64,000 bases of DNA from Firmicutes bacterium UBA3930 (lineage in GTDB: Bacteria; Bacillota; Clostridia; Caldicoprobacterales; Caldicoprobacteraceae), in the NCBI GenBank assembly GCA_002385885.1, contig DGEI01000013.1, positions 145,386 to 209,385 on the forward strand, given 5' to 3'. Positions within the stretch are counted from its first letter, which is position 1. The number at the start of each line of letters is the position of its first letter. The notes under the pieces were generated by a model. It searched no databases. It saw nothing but the letters and a program-made list of their open reading frames with translations, and was not told the DNA's origin. Below, piece after piece: positions 7,953 through 16,894 of the stretch. Position numbers and translations under genes: made by a program.

Positions 7953-9160
7953 TCCACATTATACTTTTTTATACCGGATCCGCTTATATTTATTATTTGA
8001 GTTATCCCTTTCTGCCTGGCATATGTCATGGGTTCTACAGCCGACTTCAGCGGGAGAAACATTTCAACCCTTTTTCCCTCATTCTTCAGCTGCTGCAAAA
8101 CCCTGTATGCCTTTCCCCTGTCCTCTTCCGTAAATGTCAATAAAACATCAATCCGGGGAATCTCCTCCAGGCAGCCCTGCTGTTCCATGGCGATGAGCAA
8201 ACGCTTAATACCAACAGCAAAACCCGTAGCAGGCAAATCGCATCCATATTCGGAAACAAGCATGTCATACCGTCCTCCACCGCATATGGGATAACCCAAA
8301 TCCCTTGTAAGCCCCCTGAATATGATACCTGTATAAAAATCAAAACTTTGAACCATGCCCAGATCAAAGCTGATATAGTTCTGAAAACCGTAGCCCTTTA
8401 ATATACGGTAAACTTGTTGTATGTTCTCTACAGCTGCCCTGGCTTCGGCATTGCGGGATATTTCCATGGCTTCATTTAGTACGCTGCTGTCACCATAAAG
8501 CTGCGGCAGTTTGTATAACAGATTCCTTACATCTTCGGATATTGGCAGTTCTTTTAGCAGCCTCTCCAGGGAGAGCATATCCTTTTGATCTATTAGCCGG
8601 TGAACTTCTTCGGTGTTCTCGTCTGACAAAACTGCTTCCTTAATAATTGCCTTGAAAAATTCCACCTGCCCTATGTCAATTTGAAACTCTTTTAAGCCCA
8701 GATTTAAGAACATCTGAATAGCCATGGCAATAACTTCCGCATCGGCCTCTGCACTGTCAACACCAAGAAGCTCTATTCCGGCCTGTGCTACTTCTCTTTG
8801 CTTGCATATCTGGATCTCGCCATATTGATATACATTGCCAAGGTATGATAACCGGATCGGCAAAGCACAATCCTTCAGTTTTGTTCCAACCATCCTTGCT
8901 ATAGGCATGGTTATGTCCGGCCGCAATACCAGGATCCTGCCCTCCGGGTCGATAAGTTTAAACATGTTTTCCTGGTCTATAGAAGTCTTTATCCCCGCAA
9001 ACACATCAAAATATTCCAGTATGGGGGTTTCAACTTCATCGTACCCGCTTAAAAAGAAGAAATTCCTGATCTTTTCTTCTACCTTCCGTTTGTTGTAACA
9101 CTCATCGGGTAAGTAGTCCTGCACGCCTCCCGGTAAATGTACCTTTAATTTTCCAATCAT
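7949..9160 (-). CDS. hisZ: ATP phosphoribosyltransferase regulatory subunit
   Basis: This 403-residue paralogue of histidyl-tRNA synthetase forms the hetero-octamer with short HisG and confers histidine feedback control. It has class II synthetase-like motifs: PGGVQDYLPDECY, VETPILEYFDVF, RILVLRPDITMPIARM and GGGRYDMLVSEYG. The anticodon-binding domain is reduced to a short Rossmann-like tail. It is the first gene of the operon and starts with ATG behind GGAGG. A strong sigma-A promoter lies about 70 bases upstream. Confidence 0.95.
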   Translation of the reverse strand: MIGKLKVHLPGGVQDYLPDECYNKRKVEEKIRNFFFLSGYDEVETPILEYFDVFAGIKTSIDQENMFKLIDPEGRILVLRPDITMPIARMVGTKLKDCALPIRLSYLGNVYQYGEIQICKQREVAQAGIELLGVDSAEADAEVIAMAIQMFLNLGLKEFQIDIGQVEFFKAIIKEAVLSDENTEEVHRLIDQKDMLSLERLLKELPISEDVRNLLYKLPQLYGDSSVLNEAMEISRNAEARAAVENIQQVYRILKGYGFQNYISFDLGMVQSFDFYTGIIFRGLTRDLGYPICGGGRYDMLVSEYGCDLPATGFAVGIKRLLIAMEQQGCLEEIPRIDVLLTFTEEDRGKAYRVLQQLKNEGKRVEMFLPLKSAVEPMTYARQKGITQIINISGSGIKKYNVD

Positions 9161-9227
9161 TTACAACCTCCGGTTTGCAGGTTTATCGCTTTATCTTGTT
9201 AAAGCAACGCAGTGTTAAATTACGTTT

Positions 9228-9256
9228 ATTATATTATATATAATATTCCAAGTCAA
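9228..9256 (-). promoter_or_regulatory. Promoter of the his operon
   Basis: On the minus strand TTGACT (9256-9251) and a consensus TATAAT (9233-9228) are separated by exactly 17 bases. The leader before hisZ is short (about 60 bases). I see no T-box or other terminator/antiterminator structure in it. Confidence 0.8.
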
Positions 9257-9370
9257 TCGTTGTTTTCTAATTTTATCCTGTTTTTCTCTGATTGTTATTT
9301 GAAAAAGCAAATTCCACCCCTGAAATGAACAACCCGGGAGTCGCATTTTCAAAATGTATATGAAGTTGTG

Positions 9371-9399
9371 TTGACGGAATCAATTATTGACTGTAGAAT
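9371..9399 (+). promoter_or_regulatory. Promoter of hisK
   Basis: TTGACG (9371-9376) and TAGAAT (9394-9399) are separated by 17 bases. They sit about 40 bases before the TTG start of hisK. The promoter diverges from the his operon promoter about 115 bases away. Confidence 0.75.
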
Positions 9400-9436
9400 A
9401 CACATTAGTATAACTAGTTGAAGGCAGGGATAACAG

Positions 9437-10243
9437 TTGTTTGATTACCATGTTCATACTTCCTATTCACCTGATAGCCAAATGTTAATGGAAACAGCAT
9501 GCAGCCGCGCTGTAGAACTTGGCTTAAAAGAAATTGCCATTACCGATCATATCGATATTGATTGGCCCGATTCGGCCTTTCCGGCGCTTGATGCGAGAAC
9601 CCTTGATCAATATTTTGAAGATTTAACTATATTGCAGGAGAAATTTAAGGGTTGCCTGTCTGTCAAAAAAGGAATTGAAATAGGCCTCCAACCCCATGTT
9701 TTGGGAGAATGCTCCGATATTATCCAAGCCTACCCCTTTGATTTCGTAATAGCTTCTGTCCACCTGGTTAACGGCGTTGATCCCTATCTGGGCGAATACT
9801 ATGCTGACAAAACCAAAGAAGAATCCTATCAATTATACTACCGGGAAGTATTGTCCCTTATTAAGTCATACGACGAGTTTGATGTATTAGGACATCTTGA
9901 TTATATAAAACGCTATTCTCCCTTCCCGGCAGATGATAAGGATCATCTGATATGCAGCCAGTTGACAGACGATATAATCATCACTCTTATCAAAAAGGGA
10001 AAAGGGCTTGAAATCAACACATCCGGCTATCGTCATGAATCAAAAACCCCTATGCCCCATTTGGATATAATCAACCGCTACAGGCAGTTCGGCGGGAAGA
10101 TCATAACCCTTGGTTCTGACGCCCATAGGCCGGAACACATTGCCCTCGGATTTGACAATGTTCTTAAAGAAATAAAGAAATCAGGTTTTTCTTACCTGAC
10201 TTCATTTACCGGTAGAATACCGGAATATGTACCCATTCCATAG
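9437..10243 (+). CDS. hisK: Histidinol-phosphatase, PHP family
   Basis: This is a 268-residue PHP-type metal-dependent phosphatase that removes phosphate from histidinol phosphate, the step between HisC and HisD. Metal-binding motifs are DYHVHTSYSPDS at the N terminus, ITDHID, IEIG, IASVHLV, LGHLDYIKRY and LGSDAHRPEHI. The start is TTG at 9437, preceded by AGGCAGGGA. It sits divergently beside an operon with no other phosphatase, which supports the substrate. A general PHP-family phosphoesterase is the alternative. Confidence 0.88.
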   Translation: MFDYHVHTSYSPDSQMLMETACSRAVELGLKEIAITDHIDIDWPDSAFPALDARTLDQYFEDLTILQEKFKGCLSVKKGIEIGLQPHVLGECSDIIQAYPFDFVIASVHLVNGVDPYLGEYYADKTKEESYQLYYREVLSLIKSYDEFDVLGHLDYIKRYSPFPADDKDHLICSQLTDDIIITLIKKGKGLEINTSGYRHESKTPMPHLDIINRYRQFGGKIITLGSDAHRPEHIALGFDNVLKEIKKSGFSYLTSFTGRIPEYVPIP

Positions 10244-10257
10244 CATAATCATCAATA

Positions 10258-11415
10258 TCAGTAATCTTCTATAATATATGGCACAACAGGGTTAAAGACT
10301 TCATGAAGAATATACATGGCGCTGTCGTCACAGCATTCGAGCTTTCCGTGTCTTCGCGCCTGAGCCGGCGTTATGTAACCCCATAACAACTGGGCTAGAG
10401 TAGTTATGGGCACAATAACCTGAGGCTGGTTATCCGAAGAGGATACTTCAATACTTCCATCAATGCTTTCCAGGCAAAATACCCCGTTATTCCAGGGAAG
10501 CACATCGTCCAATACTTTAATATGCAAAACGATATCCTGCCCAGCTTTTAGTCCCGCTAAAGCATGTCTGACATCTACTATCCTTCCCATTACATAAGCC
10601 TGCTTATATATTAGCCCCCGGGAGTCATGCATATCAATGTATGTAATGTCATCTGCCGGTGCAGTCCAAACAATGACATCACATTGGGAATAATGGCTGG
10701 CAATAAGCTTTAAAAGTGTATCCTTTGCCCTGGGGGAATTATATATAAGTTCACGTACCCTCAACTCACGGTTTGATATGGTAAAAAGCGCATAACCCGC
10801 AGCTTTACCCGCATCATATACTATGTAACCGCTGCCTGACTCGATGTATAGATCACCCAGCACTCTTTTCCAGTCCTCTTCTTTCCTTATCACATAACCA
10901 TGATAATGCCTCATGAATTCCCGGTAGCATTCATTTAAAACATCAATTTTATCGAAAGATACAGGGATTATCTCTCCGGAAATCCGCCCGGGACTGCTGA
11001 ACAATTCATTGCTTCCCTTGTACATTAAATGTTCGCAGCATATCTCCCATCCGTATTTCCTGTAAAAATCATAACGAAAGGGCAGCAGTATTGATACCCA
11101 CTCCTGCCGGCCGCGCATAAGCTCGAGAGAATGCCGGATTAAAGCCGCGGCATCGCCTCTGCCCCGGTATTCAGGCCACGTTGACATTCCTACCAGGTAG
11201 GATGTGTCCATCTGCCTGCCCCTCAGCATTATTGTATATGGCAGAAGCTGCAGTGCAGAACTGATTTTGTCTCCGTCATAATAAGCTAATGCATATTCAC
11301 TTTTGTACCTGTTTTCAAAAAACCACTCGACAAATTCAGGTGAATCGTCAAAACAATACTGCCATAACTCTTTTATCTGCGATATATCTTTATCGTGAGG
11401 AATTCTGATATGCAT
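10258..11415 (-). CDS. Eis-like GNAT family acetyltransferase
   Basis: This 385-residue protein has the layout of the Eis family: an N-terminal GNAT domain with acetyl-CoA loop STWPEYRGRGDAAALIRHSL (about 78-97), a second GNAT-like domain, and a C-terminal SCP2-like domain (about 290-385). FRYDFYRKYGWEICCEHLMY is the typical family segment after the first domain. Known members acetylate amines, including aminoglycosides and protein lysines. The substrate here is unknown. It lies 2 bases after the DUF2156 gene, so the two are cotranscribed. No terminator is obvious in the 14 bases before the convergent hisK stop. Confidence 0.85.
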   Translation of the reverse strand: MHIRIPHDKDISQIKELWQYCFDDSPEFVEWFFENRYKSEYALAYYDGDKISSALQLLPYTIMLRGRQMDTSYLVGMSTWPEYRGRGDAAALIRHSLELMRGRQEWVSILLPFRYDFYRKYGWEICCEHLMYKGSNELFSSPGRISGEIIPVSFDKIDVLNECYREFMRHYHGYVIRKEEDWKRVLGDLYIESGSGYIVYDAGKAAGYALFTISNRELRVRELIYNSPRAKDTLLKLIASHYSQCDVIVWTAPADDITYIDMHDSRGLIYKQAYVMGRIVDVRHALAGLKAGQDIVLHIKVLDDVLPWNNGVFCLESIDGSIEVSSSDNQPQVIVPITTLAQLLWGYITPAQARRHGKLECCDDSAMYILHEVFNPVVPYIIEDY

Positions 11416-11417
11416 AA

Positions 11418-12320
11418 CTACTCCTTTGCCAGATATGCTGTATATTTTTCCACCATCTTTATAGGATGGTAGGATCTCTTTGCCTTGCGGAGGCCCGGTA
11501 TTCCCATATCTTCTTCCCTGTTTATGTACGGGATATCCTTCCAGCAGTTTGCGGCAAACTGTTGGTTGATCATGGCGTAAGAACCATGATATTCAGTATT
11601 TGCCTTTTCAAAATGTATAACAACCATTTCAGGGTTCAGCAGATCGCCGATGGAAAAGGCCTGAATCTTACCGTCAATTCTAAGCGCGCCGCCTTTAAGG
11701 CCCAGCTGGTCAAAGTTGTTCAGAGCCTCCATTATAGCTATCTTTTCGTCCTGCAAGCTTCTATCAGGCTCCTTGCCTTTCAGCCATTCGATTTCAGCCG
11801 CAATACATTCTTCAATGTTACTGTCATCGATACTCTCATACGTATATTCGTAATTCTTTAGGAACCTGTTTATATGATTTCTTTTCTGATGATATTTCTT
11901 TCCTTCCAGGTTTATCAGATCATAAGTGCTGTAAACATAATCATCGTTGTTAGGATCCCTCTCATAACGGAAAAAACCGGGCATCGCCTGTTCAATCAGC
12001 ATACGCATGGGTTCGGTAACACATTTTATAATAATAGGATACCCCTGTGCTTTATAGTATTCTATCACCTTAATAAACGCCCGATCCAGATTGCCATCAT
12101 CTCTTCCGAGGGGAGGGAATATGAAATAAAAACTCTCTCCCAGACGGCCAACAATACATAAATAATCATCAATCACAGAGAACTTAAGATTAAACCCATA
12201 TCGCCATATGAACAAATTGGAAAAACAAAATTCAGAATTGTCATAATACCTCATTGACAAATAATGCTCGATCACAGGTCTATCGCTTAATTCAATTTCT
12301 TTAAAATCCACTAACACCAA
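11418..12320 (-). CDS. DUF2156 (phosphatidylglycerol lysyltransferase C-terminal-like) protein
   Basis: This 300-residue soluble protein has two GNAT-like halves. KGKKYHQKRNHINRFLKNYEYTYES-type sequence near 140-170 and the acidic/aromatic segment VVIHFEKANTEYHGSYAMINQQFA near 235-260 match DUF2156, the cytosolic domain of MprF-type lipid aminoacyltransferases. No membrane segment is present, so lipid modification is not assured. It begins the two-gene operon with the Eis-like protein. A sigma-A promoter lies upstream. The actual substrate is not evident. Confidence 0.85.
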   Translation of the reverse strand: MVLVDFKEIELSDRPVIEHYLSMRYYDNSEFCFSNLFIWRYGFNLKFSVIDDYLCIVGRLGESFYFIFPPLGRDDGNLDRAFIKVIEYYKAQGYPIIIKCVTEPMRMLIEQAMPGFFRYERDPNNDDYVYSTYDLINLEGKKYHQKRNHINRFLKNYEYTYESIDDSNIEECIAAEIEWLKGKEPDRSLQDEKIAIMEALNNFDQLGLKGGALRIDGKIQAFSIGDLLNPEMVVIHFEKANTEYHGSYAMINQQFAANCWKDIPYINREEDMGIPGLRKAKRSYHPIKMVEKYTAYLAKE

Positions 12321-12342
12321 AGCTACCCCTTTCCTATACTAT

Positions 12343-12370
12343 ATTATATAATACAAACATTAAATGTCAA
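12343..12370 (-). promoter_or_regulatory. Promoter of the DUF2156-Eis operon
   Basis: On the minus strand consensus TTGACA (12370-12365) and TATAAT (12348-12343) have a 16-base spacer. They lie 23 bases before the ATG of the DUF2156 gene. Confidence 0.75.
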
Positions 12371-12517
12371 AACACCATAATTGTAGTTTCTTTCCATCAA
12401 ATGCCTTATGTAAAGATTTTTAATGTTTTTATGAAAGGGGTAACAAATTGCTGATATTAACGGCTTTTTTTTCAAACAATCACGAATAAGCAATTTTTCA
12501 TTGAACCGTTGTGCTTA

Positions 12518-15187
12518 TCATATTTCTGTTGCTCCCAGGATTATATCTTCACCCTCCACGGTTTTATAGCGCTGAATTTTTTGTTCAAAAGCTGACAGCG
12601 TATCTTTTATGGCGCCAACTACCGGTTCAAATCTTTCATAAAATATGATAATCAGGTCTCCTGCTTTTGCCTTCTTTATTGCTGTCTTCAGTGCCTGTAC
12701 CTCTGAAAGAATTATTTGTATATTTTTGGAGTCCATACCCGCAGATAAAGCACCTTCTTTAAGCAGGTCCGCCACTTCACCTTTGCGCCGGCCTCTTAGA
12801 TCTGCATCTTCCTTTATAAAAATATAATCAAATGACTTCCCTGACAGATAACCTATCCGTTTTATTGTATTGTTATCCCTGTCACCCGGTACACCTATAA
12901 TTCCAATAATCCGCGATGCACCCATCTTTTTTACCGCATCGACGGTATATCTGTATCCCGTTATGTTGTGGGCATAATCCACCACAACCCTGAAAGCCCC
13001 AATATTAAACAGGTTAAATCTTCCGGGATTCTGTAATTCGTCTGTATAAAAAGAACTTAAGGCGTTCTGAATTGTATCAACGGGAATTTTCATGGCGTAA
13101 GCTGCGCTTACGGCAGCCAGGCTGTTCTCTATATTATAAACCAGCTTTCCGTCATAAGTAGCGGGTATCCTGGATATATGCAGAACCTGCAAAAACCCAT
13201 CTCCTGTGGCTATAGTTATGTATTGGTCTTTTAGGAATACTGCAATTCCGCCTTCGGCTAGGTGTTTATGTATTATCAGGTTATCCTCCTGCTTTGAAAA
13301 ATATATTATATTGCTCCGGACCCTTTTGGCAGCCTGCACCACCATAGGATCATCGGCATTCAATACTACATATCCATTTGTTTTTACAGCTTCAATAACA
13401 AGGGATTTTACATACAGCAGGTCATCCAGGGTGTAAACCCCATCTATTCCGAGATGATCTTCTGTAACGTTTGTTAATACGCTGATATCGCTCAGATCAT
13501 AACCCAAACCCGATCGGATGATACCGCCGCGGGCAGTTTCCAGCACTGCCACCTCGACATTTTTATCGGTTAACACAACTTTTGCACTGGCAGGCCCTGT
13601 AGTGTCCCCTTTCATAACGCAGCGATCATTAATGAATACTCCTCCTGTTGTAGTCATTCCTACATTATAACCATAGACCCTCAAAATATGTGCTATCATC
13701 CGGACAGTTGTAGTTTTTCCGTTTGTTCCTGTGACGGATATAACAGGAATTGAGTGCCTGCTTCCTGATGGAAAAAGCATATCAATTATGTTCTTCGCTA
13801 CATTCCTCTGTTTGCCTTTTGAAGGATACAAATGCATTCGAATACCCGGAGCTGCGTTTACTTCAATTACTGCGCCATGTCCTTCTGTAATAGGTTTTGA
13901 AATATCGGGACAGGCAATGTCTACACCTGCTATATCCAGGCCTATTATTTGAGCGGCTCTGACAGCTATTTCGCAATTTACGGGGTGTACCCTGTCGGTA
14001 CGGTCAAACGCTATACCTCCCGAGCTTATATTGCCGTTTGATTTCAGGAAAACCCTCTCTCCCGGTGTGGGAATACTACTCAGGTTATAACCCTGCTTTC
14101 TTAGCAAAGCAATGGATATCTCATCGATCTTTATCTTTGTAAGGGCCTTCTCATGGCCTTCCCCCCGCAGTTCGTCCATATTAGTCAGTTCAACAAGCTG
14201 CCCTATCGTGTGCTCACCGTCTCCAATAACATGAGCAGGAATTCTTTGTGATACAGCCACCACTCTGTCACCGACTACCAATACCCGGTAATCGTTACCC
14301 TGGATATACTTTTCCACAATTATGTTCTCATCAATTTTCCTGGCAATCTCAAATGCTTCAGCTACCTCCTGCGGGCTTGTAAGGGCCAGGGACACTCCTT
14401 TTCCCTGATTGCCTCTTTCAGGTTTTACCACTACAGGATATCCCAATTCTTCTGCAATTTCCAGGGCATCATGGAGTACTGTACAGACACTGCCCGGCGG
14501 CACGGGAATCCCCACATCCCTTAATATCTCTTTGGTAGTGCTTTTGTCGCATGCTATATCAACCGAAATACAACTGGTGTTGTCTGTAATGGTAGCTTCT
14601 ATTCTTTTCTGGTATTTTCCATATCCCAGCTGCAGTATGCTTCCGTCGCCAATTCTGATTATTGGAATCCCTCTTTCAAATGCAGCGTCCATTATTGCCT
14701 TACTGCTTGGCCCCAATTCACTTTTCATCGCCCTCTTTTTTATTTCATCAAGATGAGTTTTAATTCCAACATTTTTTCCGTTACACAGGGATTCTATCAG
14801 ATGGACCGTATATTTGCCGATTTCCAGGCCAGCTGATTCATTTATGTATTCATAAATTATTTCATATCGGTTTGAATTTTCAATCTGTCGTGCCTTTCCA
14901 AAACTAACATCATAGCCCAGCATGTTCTGTATTTCCAATGCACAGTGTTCTATAACATGTGCCAAATATGTCCCCTCACGAAGCCTCATGACAAATCCGC
15001 CCGGTTTGCCGATAGAACAGTGATGTTCTCTTAATCCCGGAAGTATTTTCAGCAGATTATCATTGAAACACCTAATATTCTTTGTAGGAGTGTCAGACCA
15101 TTCTTCCAAATCAACAATCAGCTTAATAACTTTTTTGTGGCTGTAAATACTTCTGCCTTTGAATGCCTTTAGCTCACAAATTTTCAA
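12518..15187 (-). CDS. cphA: Cyanophycin synthetase
   Basis: This 889-residue enzyme polymerises Asp and Arg into cyanophycin, a nitrogen-storage polymer. The N-terminal domain (about 1-160, with HHCSIGKPGGFVMRL) is followed by an ATP-grasp domain (about 220-475; VVKPERGNQGKGVSLAL, VEKYIQGNDYRVLVV) and a Mur-ligase domain. The Mur P-loop is SVTGTNGKTTTVRMIAH near 490. Further motifs are TARGGIIRSGLGYD, TNVTEDHLGIDG and VVDYAHNITGY. The length is normal. It lies 5 bases after cphB, forming a cphB-cphA operon. No primer or dipeptidase gene is adjacent. Confidence 0.96.
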   Translation of the reverse strand: MKICELKAFKGRSIYSHKKVIKLIVDLEEWSDTPTKNIRCFNDNLLKILPGLREHHCSIGKPGGFVMRLREGTYLAHVIEHCALEIQNMLGYDVSFGKARQIENSNRYEIIYEYINESAGLEIGKYTVHLIESLCNGKNVGIKTHLDEIKKRAMKSELGPSSKAIMDAAFERGIPIIRIGDGSILQLGYGKYQKRIEATITDNTSCISVDIACDKSTTKEILRDVGIPVPPGSVCTVLHDALEIAEELGYPVVVKPERGNQGKGVSLALTSPQEVAEAFEIARKIDENIIVEKYIQGNDYRVLVVGDRVVAVSQRIPAHVIGDGEHTIGQLVELTNMDELRGEGHEKALTKIKIDEISIALLRKQGYNLSSIPTPGERVFLKSNGNISSGGIAFDRTDRVHPVNCEIAVRAAQIIGLDIAGVDIACPDISKPITEGHGAVIEVNAAPGIRMHLYPSKGKQRNVAKNIIDMLFPSGSRHSIPVISVTGTNGKTTTVRMIAHILRVYGYNVGMTTTGGVFINDRCVMKGDTTGPASAKVVLTDKNVEVAVLETARGGIIRSGLGYDLSDISVLTNVTEDHLGIDGVYTLDDLLYVKSLVIEAVKTNGYVVLNADDPMVVQAAKRVRSNIIYFSKQEDNLIIHKHLAEGGIAVFLKDQYITIATGDGFLQVLHISRIPATYDGKLVYNIENSLAAVSAAYAMKIPVDTIQNALSSFYTDELQNPGRFNLFNIGAFRVVVDYAHNITGYRYTVDAVKKMGASRIIGIIGVPGDRDNNTIKRIGYLSGKSFDYIFIKEDADLRGRRKGEVADLLKEGALSAGMDSKNIQIILSEVQALKTAIKKAKAGDLIIIFYERFEPVVGAIKDTLSAFEQKIQRYKTVEGEDIILGATEI

Positions 15188-15192
15188 GCCAT

Positions 15193-16011
15193 TTACCTCC
15201 CAATCAATGGTTTTCTCAAGTTTATGTCAAAAGCATATCCGGAAGAAAGAACATGCATATTAACATTTGTTATTGACAGGATTTCATCAGGTTTTAGTTC
15301 TGAAACATTGGTAAAATCCAGATTTTTTCCATCAATAATGGTGACTGCATGGGAACCTATAATCTCAAAAACAGCATCACTATCAATTATTACAGCAGTA
15401 TCTTCATCAATTCCCAATCCAAGCATATGGGGATTCTGAGCAATAGCAGTCAACAGCCGCCCAATTCTGCCCCGTTGGGCAAAATGCTGATCTATCACTA
15501 CATCTTTCAATAAACCCAATCCGGGTGCCATCTTTAGCGTACACTTTTTTGGTGCGTCATCATCGTTACCCGATGTTATCATAGTCTCACTCATTACCGA
15601 AGCTCCTGCACTGGTTCCTGCTATTACAATACCCCTGCTGTAGGCCTTTCCCAACATCTCTTCGGCCTGTGTCCCACCCAACAGGGAAGTAATGCGCAGC
15701 TGATCCCCTCCCGTGAAAAATATGCATGACGCCTTTTCGATTTGTTCAACCAAACCGCTATGGTTAGCATCCTGCCTTGATCTGATATGTATTGCATTAA
15801 TACTGCCGGCCCCAAAACGTTTGAATATTTGAGTATACTCATCCCCTATTTTTTCGGGATACTCGCTTGCCACTGTCATTATTACTATATTTGCATCCTG
15901 GCCGCCAGCAAGTTCAAAAAGTTTTTTCAGAATAATACATTCCCCTTTTTTATCTTCAGCGCCGCCAATGATCATAAGTTTGCCCTTTACCTTTTTTTCC
16001 ATATAAATCAA
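15193..16011 (-). CDS. cphB: Cyanophycinase
   Basis: This 272-residue S51-family serine peptidase cleaves cyanophycin to beta-Asp-Arg dipeptides. The catalytic serine is in IAGTSAGASVMSE (residue 134 in this numbering). LMIIGGAEDKKGEC near the N terminus, FFTGGDQLRI, DQHFAQRGRIGRL and LGLGIDEDTAVII are family hallmarks. It is intracellular, with no signal peptide. The start may be TTG at 16011, 3 bases from GGAGG, or ATG at 16002, 12 bases from it. Pairing with cphA implies both storage and mobilisation. Confidence 0.95.
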   Translation of the reverse strand: MIYMEKKVKGKLMIIGGAEDKKGECIILKKLFELAGGQDANIVIMTVASEYPEKIGDEYTQIFKRFGAGSINAIHIRSRQDANHSGLVEQIEKASCIFFTGGDQLRITSLLGGTQAEEMLGKAYSRGIVIAGTSAGASVMSETMITSGNDDDAPKKCTLKMAPGLGLLKDVVIDQHFAQRGRIGRLLTAIAQNPHMLGLGIDEDTAVIIDSDAVFEIIGSHAVTIIDGKNLDFTNVSELKPDEILSITNVNMHVLSSGYAFDINLRKPLIGR

Positions 16012-16073
16012 ATGCCTCCATAATGCACAATAGTTTTATTTTTCCAAAAATAAAAAACATTATTCCATAATAA

Positions 16074-16125
16074 AGTATTACCAAAAAAAACACCCGCATT
16101 TGCAGGTGTTTTTTTTGGTAATACT
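16074..16125 (-). terminator. Terminator with a perfect 21-bp inverted repeat
   Basis: The arms 16074-16094 and 16105-16125 are perfectly complementary over 21 bp around a 10-base loop. Each arm contains a run of eight A or T next to CACC/GGTG. It lies between the stop of the membrane protein gene at 16144 and the start of cphB, so it ends the transport island. It reads equally well in both directions. Confidence 0.8.
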
Positions 16126-16143
16126 ATTATTTATAAATATCAT

Positions 16144-16701
16144 TTATTTATTCGTGTTTACTTTTGACTTCTCTTCCCTCATAGCATTGGACTTATCAAT
16201 TATATCCAAAATCTTCTTTCTTCTCCGTGAACCATCCATATAGCTTATACCGGCTCCCAGGATAAATAGTAAGATAGGAATGATAAATATACCCGGCATT
16301 AAGCTGGACATTGAGGTTGAAGCATCAAATGTGACGAATATTTTTATATACGGTATTAGCCATGCTCTTAATGCAGTGCTGAACCAATTAACCTGATTTG
16401 GCCCCGGCTGATAAGCCACGGCCAGGATATACATAACAATAACCGGAACAGAAGCGATTAACCCGGTTATAAACCCATTATATCCGGCATAAAGCCCTTT
16501 TTTGCAATCATCCAAGCCCCTTCCGCTCATCTCAAGATATATAATAAACCAGAAGACGGCGATATACAAAATTCCCATTAACCATTGGTATATCTGGCTG
16601 TTTTCCAATATACTAAACAATGACGGCATAAATATAAACTGAATTAATGACATAACAGCATGCGTTCCTAATAACCGTAAACCGCGTTTCACAAACCACA
16701 T
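16144..16701 (-). CDS. Four-helix membrane protein of unknown function
   Basis: I do not recognise this 185-residue protein. It has about four hydrophobic segments: residues 13-33, 43-57, 76-96 and 134-151. The N terminus is basic (MWFVKRGLRLLG). The C-terminal tail is highly charged (DGSRRRKKILDIIDKS) and probably cytosolic. Between segments 3 and 4 lies an extracellular-looking loop with YQPGPNQVNW. The ribosome-binding site GGGAGG lies 10 bases before the ATG. It follows the amidohydrolase gene after about 190 bases and may be the tail of that operon. The function is unknown. Confidence 0.7.
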   Translation of the reverse strand: MWFVKRGLRLLGTHAVMSLIQFIFMPSLFSILENSQIYQWLMGILYIAVFWFIIYLEMSGRGLDDCKKGLYAGYNGFITGLIASVPVIVMYILAVAYQPGPNQVNWFSTALRAWLIPYIKIFVTFDASTSMSSLMPGIFIIPILLFILGAGISYMDGSRRRKKILDIIDKSNAMREEKSKVNTNK

Positions 16702-16894
16702 ATTATTATCAGCCTCCCTTGTATAGTGTAATTATACTACAAGTCAGGCAGTTTTTCTAGGTTGTGCTGTCTGTCATTCTATAGAAATATTGTATAACAT
16801 TATAAAACAGCATTTCGTATATGCACGTCCCTAATTATATAGCAAATATGCTTTTTGCAGTAAATAGCACTCCAAATATAGCATATAACCTCTG

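Noticed and set aside
9161..9436. T-box or riboswitch in the his operon leader
   Set aside because: The leader is only about 60 bases, with no T-box specifier domain or terminator/antiterminator pair.
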